Origin: CAZRRV01 sp964602735
GTDB lineage: Bacteria > Bacillota > Clostridia > Oscillospirales > Acutalibacteraceae
Direction: 5' to 3'
NCBI GenBank assembly: GCA_964602735.1
Contig: CAZRRV010000056.1
Location: 1 to 7,669, forward strand
DNA length: 7,669 nt
Below are positions 1 to 6,176 of the stretch, piece after piece (the stretch's first letter is position 1; each line of letters opens with the position of its first letter). The position numbers and the translations under genes were made by a program. A model generated the notes under the pieces. That model was given only the letters and a program-made list of their open reading frames with translations, was not told where the DNA came from and did no database searches.

Positions 1-54
1 GAATTCGTCCTTCTTTGCCGTTTTCGCTCTGCCGAGAGCCTCGTTTTTAGCCAT
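1..54 (-). CDS. N-terminus of an EcoRI-type adenine-specific DNA methyltransferase (partial)
   Basis: Reading leftward from ATG at 54-52, an open frame of 18 codons runs off the window edge: MAKNEALGRAKTAKKDEF. This resembles, from memory, the start of M.EcoRI, which has a Lys-rich stretch (KAKKSKSDEFYTQ) just before its conserved DEFYTQ. The match covers KAKxxKxDEF only, so the family call rests on few residues. If correct, the protein transfers a methyl group from S-adenosylmethionine to adenine in a short DNA site. The start is supported by AGGGG on the minus strand (plus positions 64-68) with 9 nt spacing, and by a good promoter further upstream. The gene is divergent from parA. The catalytic NPPF-type motif would lie outside the window. 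The terminal conserved Glu-Phe codons themselves form GAATTC at positions 1-6. No partner nuclease can be seen, so whether it is an orphan or part of a restriction system is unknown. Confidence 0.6.
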   Translation of the reverse strand, partial: MAKNEALGRAKTAKKDEF

Positions 55-63
55 TCAAGCATA

Positions 64-68
64 CCCCT
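64..68 (-). promoter_or_regulatory. Ribosome binding site of the leftward methyltransferase-like gene
   Basis: On the minus strand the sequence AGGGG lies 9 nt before ATG at 54-52. It fixes the start of a gene of which only 18 codons are visible. Confidence 0.6.
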
Positions 69-92
69 GTCCGAAAAGCCGTGTTCCGCTTT

Positions 93-120
93 ATTATAAC
101 ACAGCCGCAGAAAATAACAA
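93..120 (-). promoter_or_regulatory. Promoter of the leftward methyltransferase-like gene
   Basis: On the minus strand a perfect -10 TATAAT occupies plus positions 98-93 and is preceded by TGT, giving an extended -10 element. A weaker -35 TTGTTA (4 of 6 to consensus) lies at plus 120-115 with a 16-nt spacer. Transcription would begin near plus position 86, giving a leader of about 30 nt that contains the AGGGG ribosome binding site. Confidence 0.65.
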
Positions 121-136
121 GACGGAATATGAAATT

Positions 137-200
137 TCCCGGCGGAGAGGGGTTGCGGGCGAATGTTCCACGCGGAACATTTTTGCGGGTTCCGCCGGGA
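137..200. repeat. 10-bp perfect inverted repeat enclosing parS site 1
   Basis: Left arm TCCCGGCGGA at 137-146 and right arm TCCGCCGGGA at 191-200 are exact reverse complements separated by 44 nt. The interval contains the first parS palindrome, whose centre lies about 3 bp from the centre of the repeat. A second, shorter stem overlaps it: GCGGAAC at 172-178 (the deviant half of parS 1) pairs with GTTCCGC at 189-195. These lie upstream of the predicted parA start of transcription, so they would act as DNA rather than RNA unless transcription enters from elsewhere. Confidence 0.55.
162..181. promoter_or_regulatory. parS: parS centromere-like site 1 (ParB binding)
   Basis: AATGTTCCACGCGGAACATT is a 20-bp palindrome with one broken pair. 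Its 16-bp core (164-179) is the Bacillus-type parS motif TGTTNCACGTGNAACA with a single change, T to C at core position 10. The left half TGTTCCAC is intact. Because parB is encoded about 900 bp away, this is very likely a loading site for ParB, from which ParB-CTP clamps would spread. It lies about 70 bp upstream of the parA -35 element and may also serve in autoregulation. Confidence 0.85.
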
Positions 201-209
201 GGGAGGTAA

Positions 210-229
210 AATGTTCCCCGTGGAACATT
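210..229. promoter_or_regulatory. parS: parS centromere-like site 2 (ParB binding)
   Basis: AATGTTCCCCGTGGAACATT is a second 20-bp near-palindrome, centred 48 bp from site 1. The 16-bp core (212-227) differs from the palindromic ideal only at core position 7, A to C. That is the mirror partner of the position altered in site 1. Its right half, reading GTGGAACA, is intact. It ends 19 bp before the parA -35 element, so bound ParB could touch that promoter. Confidence 0.85.
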
Positions 230-248
230 GACGAATGCAAAAATATAC

Positions 249-276
249 TTTACATAACGGAAAAATATGATAGAAT
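249..276 (+). promoter_or_regulatory. Promoter of the parA-parB-serS-dgt-ung gene run
   Basis: -35 TTTACA (249-254, 5 of 6 to consensus), a 16-nt spacer, and -10 TAGAAT (271-276, 5 of 6). TG at 268-269 makes an extended -10. Transcription should begin near 283, leaving a leader of about 28 nt before the TTG start. An alternative -35, TTGACG at 228-233, lacks a good -10 at the right distance. No other convincing promoter is seen until the gap after ung, so this one probably drives all five genes. Confidence 0.7.
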
Positions 277-298
277 AAAATCTGTAAAGTTACGGCGC

Positions 299-305
299 GG
301 GGGAG
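299..305 (+). promoter_or_regulatory. Ribosome binding site deciding the TTG start of parA
   Basis: GGGGGAG lies 6 nt before TTG at 312-314. No ATG or GTG nearby gives a complete ParA N-terminus, so this site and the conserved MAKIIAVVNQKGG beginning together support the TTG start. Confidence 0.65.
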
Positions 306-311
306 ACGAAA

Positions 312-1079
312 TTGGCGAAGATAATCGCGGTTGTAAACCAGAAAGGCGGGGTCGGCAAAACGACCACCGCGGTCAACCTTGCCGCGGCGCTGGGGCACGC
401 CGGCAGGGAAACGCTTCTGGTTGACGCCGATCCGCAGGGGAATTCAACCAGCGGCACGGGGGTAGACAAACGCGGCATCGGGAAATCCTCCTACGATTTG
501 CTTATAAACGGGGCCGGCGCGGCGGAGTGCACCGTAAAAACGGGATTTGAGCGGTTGTCCGTTGTGCCGTGCGACATGAATCTCGCCGGCGCCGAGATAG
601 AGCTTGCGGAGGCGGAGAACAGGGAGACGCGGCTTAAATACGCCCTGGCGTCCGCGAGGGAAAGTTACGGTTATATTCTGGTTGACTGCCCGCCGTCTCT
701 CGGGCTCATAACCGTAAACGCGCTTACCGCGGCCGATTCGGTGCTGATCCCGGTGCAGTGCGAATATTACGCGCTGGAGGGACTGGCACAGCTTATGGCG
801 ACGGTGCGGCGGATCAAAAGGCTGTATAACCCGACTATAGAAATCGAGGGTGTGCTGCTTACGATGTACGACGGCAGGCTGAATTTAACGCGGCAGGTGA
901 CGCACGAAATCAAGCGGTTTTTCCCGAAACAGCTTTTTAGGACGGTTATACCCCGTTCGGTGCGGCTCTCCGAGGCACCTAGCTTCGGGAAACCCGTGTT
1001 ATATTACGATAAAAATTCAAAAGGCGCGAGGGCGTATTGCGATTTGGCGAAAGAACTTTTGGCGAGAAACGGGGGGTGA
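312..1079 (+). CDS. parA: Chromosome-partitioning ATPase ParA/Soj
   Basis: A 255-residue ParA/MinD-family ATPase, close in length to B. subtilis Soj. It carries the deviant Walker A motif KGGVGKTT at 11-18, with signature Lys11 and Lys16. Walker A' VDADPQGN at 37-44 contains Asp40, and Walker B YILVDCPP lies at 121-128. Arg189 occupies the position known for nonspecific DNA binding in Soj. By family knowledge, ATP-bound dimers coat the nucleoid and are released by ParB, which moves parS and the origin apart; Soj also modulates DnaA. It starts with TTG behind GGGGGAG, suggesting deliberately modest translation. The stop codon TGA sits inside the parB ribosome binding site, so the two are probably translationally coupled. 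Product identity is firm. The short single-domain form, with no N-terminal helix-turn-helix, marks it as the chromosomal type. Confidence 0.96.
   Translation: MAKIIAVVNQKGGVGKTTTAVNLAAALGHAGRETLLVDADPQGNSTSGTGVDKRGIGKSSYDLLINGAGAAECTVKTGFERLSVVPCDMNLAGAEIELAEAENRETRLKYALASARESYGYILVDCPPSLGLITVNALTAADSVLIPVQCEYYALEGLAQLMATVRRIKRLYNPTIEIEGVLLTMYDGRLNLTRQVTHEIKRFFPKQLFRTVIPRSVRLSEAPSFGKPVLYYDKNSKGARAYCDLAKELLARNGG
1071..1079 (+). promoter_or_regulatory. parB ribosome binding site overlapping the parA stop codon
   Basis: GGGGGGTGA differs by one base from the ideal GGAGGTGA and includes the parA stop TGA (1077-1079). It lies 5 nt before GTG at 1085 and argues for that start. A GTG at 1076 in the same frame would overlap this site and is less likely. 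Confidence 0.6.
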
Positions 1080-1084
1080 ACGGC

Positions 1085-1930
1085 GTGAAAAAAGGCGGAC
1101 TCGGGAGAGGGTTGGATTCTCTGTTTTCCGAAAACGCGGGCGAAAACGAATCGTCGGTGCTGTTGAGAATTTCGGAGATTGAGCCGAACAGGGAGCAGCC
1201 GCGAAACGATTTTAACGACGACGCGCTGAACGAACTCGCGGAAAGCATCCGGCTGCACGGGGTGCTGCAGCCGTTGCTGGTGCGACCCATGCCGAACGGC
1301 AGATACCGTATTGTGGCGGGGGAACGGCGCTGGAGAGCATGCCGCATAGCCGGCGAGGAAACCGTACCGGCGATAATCCGCGAAATGAGCGACGGGGAAG
1401 CGGCGGAGCTTACGCTGATCGAGAACCTTCAACGCGAGGATTTGAGCCCGTTGGAGGAGGCGGAGGGGTATCGCACCCTGGCGGAAAAATTCGGGATGAC
1501 GCAGGAACAGATAGCGCAGAGAGTGTCGAAATCGCGCCCGGCGGTTGCGAATGCGATGCGGCTGTTGAGCCTGACGGACGAGGAGAAAGAGGCGCTGTCG
1601 GCAAAAAAAATATCGGTTGGTCACGCCAAAGCTCTGCTTGCAATCGAAAATCCGGATTTACGCAGGCGGGCGTTGGCAATGAGCATATCCGGTGCGACGG
1701 TGCGATCGATCGAAAATGTGAGGAGCGAAGACAGGCAGACGGAATCCGGGCGGGCTGCGGAACAGTCAACCGGCAACCGGTTATACAAAGAGGTCTGTCT
1801 GGCTTTGCGCGCCGAACTGGGGCGCAACATAAAAATCACCGAAAAGGCGAAGGGCGGCACTTTGCAAATCGATTTTTATTCCGACGAAGAGCTTTGCGAT
1901 ATTGCGCAGCGCCTCGCCGGCAGAAACTGA
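1085..1930 (+). CDS. parB: Chromosome-partitioning protein ParB/Spo0J
   Basis: A 281-residue ParB when started at GTG 1085. This places the ParA-stimulating LGRGL motif at residues 6-10, as in relatives; an in-frame GTG at 1076 would add three residues. The N-terminal CTP-binding domain shows EPNREQPR (33-40), HGVLQPLLVRP (58-68), the arginine patch GERRWRA (79-85) and ENLQRE (113-118). A helix-turn-helix spans about 138-163 (TQEQIAQRVSKSRPAVANAM) and should read parS. The C-terminal 50 residues match the position of the dimerisation domain. By family knowledge, ParB loads at parS, closes as a CTP-dependent clamp, slides, stimulates ParA and recruits SMC. The two parS-like sites at 162-229 are its likely local targets. 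An eight-A run at about 1603-1610 is in frame and encodes Lys-Lys, with no sign of a frameshift. Confidence 0.95.
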   Translation: MKKGGLGRGLDSLFSENAGENESSVLLRISEIEPNREQPRNDFNDDALNELAESIRLHGVLQPLLVRPMPNGRYRIVAGERRWRACRIAGEETVPAIIREMSDGEAAELTLIENLQREDLSPLEEAEGYRTLAEKFGMTQEQIAQRVSKSRPAVANAMRLLSLTDEEKEALSAKKISVGHAKALLAIENPDLRRRALAMSISGATVRSIENVRSEDRQTESGRAAEQSTGNRLYKEVCLALRAELGRNIKITEKAKGGTLQIDFYSDEELCDIAQRLAGRN

Positions 1931-1942
1931 GGAGGGGTCGAA

Positions 1943-3214
1943 ATGTTGGATATTAAAATAATACGCCAGAGCCCGGACGCGGTAAAGGCGAAATTAAGAA
2001 CGAGGAACGCGAATTACGACGACGCAATCGACGAGTTGTTGAAAATCGATCTGCGGCGCCGCGAGGTAATAGCCGACAGTGAGCGGAGAAAAGCCAGACA
2101 GAACGCCGTATCGAAACAGATTCCGGCAATGAAAAAAGCCGGGGAGGATACGGCGGCGATTATGGCGGAGATGAGGGAACTTTCCGACGCCGTAAAGGCG
2201 GACGATACCGAACTCGGGGAACTGGAGGAGCGGCAGACGGCGCTGCTGCTTACGGTGCCGAATATCCCGAACGATACCGTGCCGGTAGGCAGAGACGACA
2301 GCGAAAATGTAGAAGTGCGGCGATGGAGTGAGCCGAGGAACTTCGGTTTTGAGCCCAGAGCGCATTGGGATCTGGGGGCGTCTCTCGGAATATTGGATCC
2401 CGAAACCGCCGCGAAGGTTACGGGTACGCGATTTACTTTTTACCGGGGACTCGGCGCCAGGCTGGAGAGGGCGGTCGTAAATTTTTATTTAGACGGCCAC
2501 ACCGCCAACGGATATACGGAAATATTCCCCCCGTTTATCGTGAACCGCGCGTCGATGACGGGTACGGGTCAGTTGCCGAAATTCGAGGAGGACGCGTTCA
2601 AACTGACGAATGACGATTATTTCTTAATTCCCACCGCGGAAGTCCCGGTGACCAACATGCACAGGGGAGAGATATTAAACGGGAGCGATCTGCCGCTGAA
2701 ATATTGCGCGTATTCGGCGTGTTTCCGCGCCGAGGCGGGGAGCGCGGGAAGAGACACGAGGGGTCTTATACGCCAGCACCAGTTTAACAAAGTGGAGCTT
2801 GTTAAATTCTGCAAACCGGAAACATCGTATGACGAACTCGAATCGCTAACAAACGATGCCGAGAAAATGCTGCAAATTCTGGGTCTGCCGTACCGGGTTG
2901 TGGCGCTGTCGACGGGCGACATGGGTTTTTCGTCCGCCAAAACATACGACATTGAGGTATGGATGCCGTCTTACGGCAGGTATCTGGAAATTTCAAGCTG
3001 TTCGAATTTTGAGGATTATCAGGCGCGGCGGGCGTCGATCCGCTACAAAGACGGGCCGAAAGACAAGACGCGGTTTGTTCACACGTTGAACGGTTCCGGT
3101 CTCGCGATCGGCCGCACCGTCGCGGCGATTATCGAGAATTACCAGAACGCGGACGGTACGGTTACCGTGCCGGAGGCGCTGGTGCCGTATATGGGGACGG
3201 ATATTATCAAATAG
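1943..3214 (+). CDS. serS: Serine--tRNA ligase
   Basis: A full-length 423-residue class II aminoacyl-tRNA synthetase that activates serine with ATP and charges tRNA-Ser, and tRNA-Sec where present. Residues about 1-105 form the charged, helical N-terminal arm, a long antiparallel coiled coil that grips the extra arm of tRNA-Ser. Active-site features are all present: TAEVP at 231-235 (serine pocket), motif 2 CFRAEAGSAGRDTRG at 260-274 followed by IRQHQFNKVE, SSCSNFEDYQARR at 351-363, and motif 3 NGSGLAIGRTVAAIIENYQ at 383-401. ATG 1943 follows GGAGGGG with 5 nt spacing and lies 12 nt after parB, so it is cotranscribed. No T-box leader is visible in that short gap, so no serine-specific riboswitch control appears. 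It looks intact and ordinary. Confidence 0.97.
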   Translation: MLDIKIIRQSPDAVKAKLRTRNANYDDAIDELLKIDLRRREVIADSERRKARQNAVSKQIPAMKKAGEDTAAIMAEMRELSDAVKADDTELGELEERQTALLLTVPNIPNDTVPVGRDDSENVEVRRWSEPRNFGFEPRAHWDLGASLGILDPETAAKVTGTRFTFYRGLGARLERAVVNFYLDGHTANGYTEIFPPFIVNRASMTGTGQLPKFEEDAFKLTNDDYFLIPTAEVPVTNMHRGEILNGSDLPLKYCAYSACFRAEAGSAGRDTRGLIRQHQFNKVELVKFCKPETSYDELESLTNDAEKMLQILGLPYRVVALSTGDMGFSSAKTYDIEVWMPSYGRYLEISSCSNFEDYQARRASIRYKDGPKDKTRFVHTLNGSGLAIGRTVAAIIENYQNADGTVTVPEALVPYMGTDIIK

Positions 3215-3243
3215 CGGAAACCGGAAGTTGAGGGGATAAACAA

Positions 3244-4692
3244 ATGCGGTGGGATCGGTTGCTTTGCATGCGGCGGCGGAAACCGGGCGATACCGGCGAA
3301 GAGCCGGATATGGCGGTGGCGTTGCAGCGTGACTTCCGAACGATTATAAACAGCGCGTCTTTCCGGCGGTTGCAGGATAAAACGCAGGTTTTCCCTCTCG
3401 ACGGGGGCGATTTTGTCCGAACTCGGATGACGCATTCTTTAGAGGTTGCCGCTCTGGCGAAACTGCTGGGGCAGCGCGTATTCGAAACTCTGCGCGTTTC
3501 CGGCGAACATCCCGAAATAACGGCCGAAACGCGGGAGGCGGCGTATAATATATTGGAGTGCGCCGGTCTGCTGCACGACATCGGCAATCCGCCGTTCGGT
3601 CATTTCGGCGAAAGCGCGATAAGGGAGTGGTTCAAAGAAAATCTGCCGCGTATAAAATACAACAACCGCTCGCTGTCGGGGTATCTCGGAGAGCAGATGC
3701 AAAATGATTTTCTTCATTTCGAGGGCAACGCTCAGGCGTTGAGGCTGGTTACCAAACTGCACTATTCTCCCGATGAGGGGGGTATGAATCTAACATACGC
3801 GGTGCTTAACACGATACTTAAATATCCTGTGTCGTCGGTTGCGGTAAAACCCGACGCCGGGGATATAAAGGCAAAAAAAATGGGATATACCTATGCCGAG
3901 CGGGATCTGTTCTACGAAATTACCGACGCTACGGGCGCGGGCAACAACCGCTATCCGCTTACGTTCCTGTTGGAGGCGGCCGACGATATAGCCTATACCG
4001 CGGCCGACGTGGAAGACGCCGTGAAGAAGGGATTTTTAAGCGCACACCGGATATACGAAGAGCTGAAAAGCGACTGGCGGCGCGGGCGGACCGATAACGC
4101 GGAGGAGCGCGAATTTTACGACAGCGCCGTCGAGCGGCTTGAAAAAACCTTTGAAATACGGACATGGAAAGGGCGCGGGATCCCGGAAGTCGGCGCACTG
4201 CAGAACTGGCTTTATTATGTTCAAAACCGTCTGGCGGACTGCGCCGTAAATACTTTTGTCAAGAATTACGACAGCATCATGGACGGCGGGTTCGGCAGCG
4301 ATCTCATTTCGGCGTCGCCGGGCAGGGCGCTGGTCGGCGCTCTCGGGGATATTGCGTCAAGTTATGTTTTCCGATCGAACTACATCATCCGGCTGGAAAT
4401 AGCCGCGGGGAGGATAATCGGCAATTTGCTCGATTCGTTTGTCCCCGCCGCCGTGCTGTACGAAACCGGCAGTCCGGCGACTCCGATAGACGAGCGGCTG
4501 ATGGCGGTGATTTCCGACAATTACAAGTACGGGTACGAATACTATGCGAGAAACGCCGACGACAGGGAAAAACTTTATCTGCGGCTTTTGCTTGTCACCG
4601 ATTTTATCTGCGGAATGACCGACGGCTATGCCAAAAGCCTCTATCAGCATTTGAACGGAACGGACGGACAGAATGGTACATTTTGGCAATGA
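3244..4692 (+). CDS. dgt: Deoxyguanosinetriphosphate triphosphohydrolase (dGTPase)
   Basis: A 482-residue HD-superfamily hydrolase, near the length of E. coli Dgt. It converts dGTP to deoxyguanosine and tripolyphosphate and so trims dNTP pools. The metal-binding set is present: His64 (RMTHSLEVA), His111-Asp112 (LLHDIGNPPFGHFGE) and the Asp pair at 247-248 (EAADDIAYTAADVEDAV). Further family motifs are FRRLQDKTQVFPL (40-52), FEGNAQALRL (159-168) and GMTDGYA (457-463). The start at ATG 3244 has AGGGG 8 nt upstream and gives the expected short basic N-terminus. It lies 29 nt after serS and its last 20 nt overlap ung. Related HD enzymes can prefer other dNTPs or be controlled by ssDNA or dNTPs; the close match to the GNPPFGHFGE form supports the dGTPase call, but substrate choice is inferred. 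Confidence 0.92.
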   Translation: MRWDRLLCMRRRKPGDTGEEPDMAVALQRDFRTIINSASFRRLQDKTQVFPLDGGDFVRTRMTHSLEVAALAKLLGQRVFETLRVSGEHPEITAETREAAYNILECAGLLHDIGNPPFGHFGESAIREWFKENLPRIKYNNRSLSGYLGEQMQNDFLHFEGNAQALRLVTKLHYSPDEGGMNLTYAVLNTILKYPVSSVAVKPDAGDIKAKKMGYTYAERDLFYEITDATGAGNNRYPLTFLLEAADDIAYTAADVEDAVKKGFLSAHRIYEELKSDWRRGRTDNAEEREFYDSAVERLEKTFEIRTWKGRGIPEVGALQNWLYYVQNRLADCAVNTFVKNYDSIMDGGFGSDLISASPGRALVGALGDIASSYVFRSNYIIRLEIAAGRIIGNLLDSFVPAAVLYETGSPATPIDERLMAVISDNYKYGYEYYARNADDREKLYLRLLLVTDFICGMTDGYAKSLYQHLNGTDGQNGTFWQ

Positions 4693-5341
4693 CTGGGACG
4701 ACCTTCTTGGCGATGAATTTAAGAAACCTTATTATCTGCGGCTGCGCGAATTTCTGAAAAGCGAATATTCGCGTCATACCGTTTATCCCCCGATGAACGA
4801 TATTTTCAATTCACTGAAAACAACCGCGTTCGGCGATGTTAAGGTTGTTATTTTGGGGCAGGATCCGTATCACGGGGCGGGGCAGGCCCACGGATTCGCC
4901 TTTTCCGTAAAGAAGGGCGTCGCGCCGCCGCCCTCCCTGCAGAATATATTCACCGAACTGAAAGACGATGTTAATATCCCGGCGCCGCCTCACGGCGAAC
5001 TGACCTGTTGGGCGAGACAGGGAGTTTTGCTGTTGAACACGGTGCTTACGGTACGCGCGGGCGAGGCGGGCAGTCACAAAGGCGCGGGCTGGGAGATTTT
5101 TACCGATCGCGTAATAAGTATTTTGAATCGGAAAACGACCCCGGTGGTGTTTTTGCTGTGGGGGAGTCCGGCGCAGCAAAAGGCCCGTGTAATCACCAAT
5201 CCGCTGCACACCAAACTGACGGCGCCGCATCCGAGCCCGCTTTCCGCCTACCGCGGGTTTTTCGGGTGCCGGCATTTTTCCAAAGCCAACGCCGCGCTGG
5301 CGAGGGGCGGAGAAACCCCCGTCGACTGGACGGTAAGGTAG
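4673..5341 (+). CDS. ung: Uracil-DNA glycosylase, family 1
   Basis: A 222-residue family 1 UNG that excises uracil from DNA to start base-excision repair. Hallmarks are the water-activating loop GQDPYHGAGQAHGFAFS at 62-78 (Asp64, Tyr66), LLLNTVLTVRAG at 119-130 with uracil-contacting Asn122, and the minor-groove loop HPSPLSAYRGFFG at 186-198 with His186. These match E. coli Ung almost residue for residue, and the length is similar (229 in E. coli). The start ATG 4673 lies inside dgt, and the upstream sequence is only weakly Shine-Dalgarno-like. Translation is therefore probably coupled to that of dgt. The stop is TAG at 5339-5341, and no strong terminator follows it. Confidence 0.97.
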   Translation: MVHFGNDWDDLLGDEFKKPYYLRLREFLKSEYSRHTVYPPMNDIFNSLKTTAFGDVKVVILGQDPYHGAGQAHGFAFSVKKGVAPPPSLQNIFTELKDDVNIPAPPHGELTCWARQGVLLLNTVLTVRAGEAGSHKGAGWEIFTDRVISILNRKTTPVVFLLWGSPAQQKARVITNPLHTKLTAPHPSPLSAYRGFFGCRHFSKANAALARGGETPVDWTVR

Positions 5342-5376
5342 CGGGGCTCGCCGGTTTAATGAAAATAAAGCAAATA

Positions 5377-5394
5377 TTTCACATTTTTTTAACA
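5377..5394 (+). promoter_or_regulatory. PhoB/PhoP-box-like direct repeat before the response regulator
   Basis: TTTCACA (5377-5383) and TTTAACA (5388-5394) are 7-bp direct repeats identical at 6 of 7 positions, with an 11-bp period across a T-only 4-bp spacer. OmpR/PhoB-family dimers bind such 11-bp direct repeats, and TTAACA-like halves are typical of Bacillus PhoP. The site would lie at roughly -50 to -33 from a start near 5427, fitting activation or autoregulation by the adjacent regulator. The region is AT-rich, so chance is possible. Confidence 0.4.
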
Positions 5395-5414
5395 CAAGCT
5401 CCGCGAAAAAACAT

Positions 5415-5420
5415 TAAAAT
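5415..5420 (+). promoter_or_regulatory. Candidate -10 element of the two-component operon
   Basis: TAAAAT matches the -10 consensus at 5 of 6 positions. The nearest -35-like hexamer, TTAACA at 5389-5394, is 20 nt away, which is long for an unassisted promoter and suits one that relies on an activator. A second TAAAAT at 5426-5431 has no matching -35. Confidence 0.35.
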
Positions 5421-5459
5421 ATAGGTAAAATCGGAATTTGTTGATGCGGAGGGGATAAT

Positions 5460-6176
5460 ATGTCGCAAAGCACGGTGCTTATAGTTGACGACGATCCGAA
5501 CATTTGCGAGTTGTTGCGCCTGTATCTGGAAAACGACGGCTTCAAAACGATTGTGGCGGGCGACGGCGAAGAGGCGGTTGCCATCGCGCGGAAAGAGCAG
5601 GAAGACCTTATTTTGCTCGACGTTATGTTGCCCAAACTCGACGGCAAACAGGTGTGCCGCGAAATACGGAAGTTCAGCGATGTGCCGATAATCATGGTAA
5701 CGGCCAAGGGCGAGGTGTTCGATAAGGTGCTGGGGCTTGAACTCGGCGCCGACGATTACATTTCAAAGCCGTTCGACGCCAAAGAGGTTGTGGCGAGGGT
5801 TAAGGCGGTTTTGCGGCGCAGCAGTTACAAACCCGGCGAGGGCAGGGAAAAAGCCGTGAAATACGATAAACTCGAAATAAACATGACGACATACGAAATG
5901 ACGGTCGACGGTAAAGTAGTCGATACCCCGCCGAAGGAGCTCGAACTTATCTATCATCTGGCGTGCAACCCGAACAAGGTGTTTAAGCGCGACCAGTTGC
6001 TCGACGAGGTGTGGGGTTTTGAATATTTCGGAGATTCCCGCACGGTTGACGTTCATATAAAACGGCTGCGCGAAAAGCTGGAGGGCGTTTCGCCGCGCTG
6101 GTGCCTGAAAACCGTATGGGGAGTAGGTTACAAGTTCGAAACGAAAGACGAACCGGAAACGCCGAATGAACAATAG
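5460..6176 (+). CDS. OmpR/PhoB-family response regulator
   Basis: A 238-residue two-component transcription factor. The receiver domain (about 4-120) has the acidic cluster Asp10-Asp12, phosphoacceptor Asp54 (LILLDVMLP), Thr81 and Lys103 (ISKPF). After a short linker, a winged-helix DNA-binding domain spans about 133-227, with PPKELELIYHLACNPNKVF, a recognition-helix region SRTVDVHIKRLREKL (193-207) and the final KTVWGVGYKFE hairpin (217-227). ATG 5460 follows GGAGGGG with 5 nt spacing, the strongest ribosome binding site in this part of the window. It overlaps the kinase gene by 11 nt, so the two are made together. The family binds tandem 11-bp repeats, and such a repeat lies at 5377-5394. 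PhoP, ResD or WalR equivalence cannot be decided from the sequence. Confidence 0.95.
   Translation: MSQSTVLIVDDDPNICELLRLYLENDGFKTIVAGDGEEAVAIARKEQEDLILLDVMLPKLDGKQVCREIRKFSDVPIIMVTAKGEVFDKVLGLELGADDYISKPFDAKEVVARVKAVLRRSSYKPGEGREKAVKYDKLEINMTTYEMTVDGKVVDTPPKELELIYHLACNPNKVFKRDQLLDEVWGFEYFGDSRTVDVHIKRLREKLEGVSPRWCLKTVWGVGYKFETKDEPETPNEQ

Noticed and set aside
55..311. Replication origin (oriC) in the divergent region
   Set aside because: No TTATCCACA-like DnaA boxes or AT-rich unwinding repeats were seen. Only parS sites are present.
1..445. GAATTC sites at 1-6 and 440-445 as evidence of EcoRI-site bias
   Set aside because: By eye these are the only two in the window, about what chance predicts, so neither depletion nor enrichment can be claimed.
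1004..1624. 206-codon open frame on the minus strand opposite parB
   Set aside because: It lies wholly opposite well-supported parA and parB coding sequence, has no recognisable motif, and such open antisense frames are common with this codon use.
1703..1712. CGATCGATCG palindrome inside parB
   Set aside because: A short simple-sequence palindrome within coding sequence, with no flanking structure and no match to parS.
5342..5376. Possible terminator after ung
   Set aside because: The GC-rich stretch after the stop forms only a stem of about three pairs with no T-run directly behind it. Read-through into the regulator gene cannot be excluded.
4811..5395. 194-codon minus-strand open frame opposite ung
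   Set aside because: Ung is certain from its catalytic motifs. The antisense product is Arg/Gly/Pro-rich with no domain and is a shadow.
5359..5424. 21-codon frame starting MKIKQIF in the ung-regulator gap
   Set aside because: No ribosome binding site, and it covers the AT-rich control region. Composition alone explains it.
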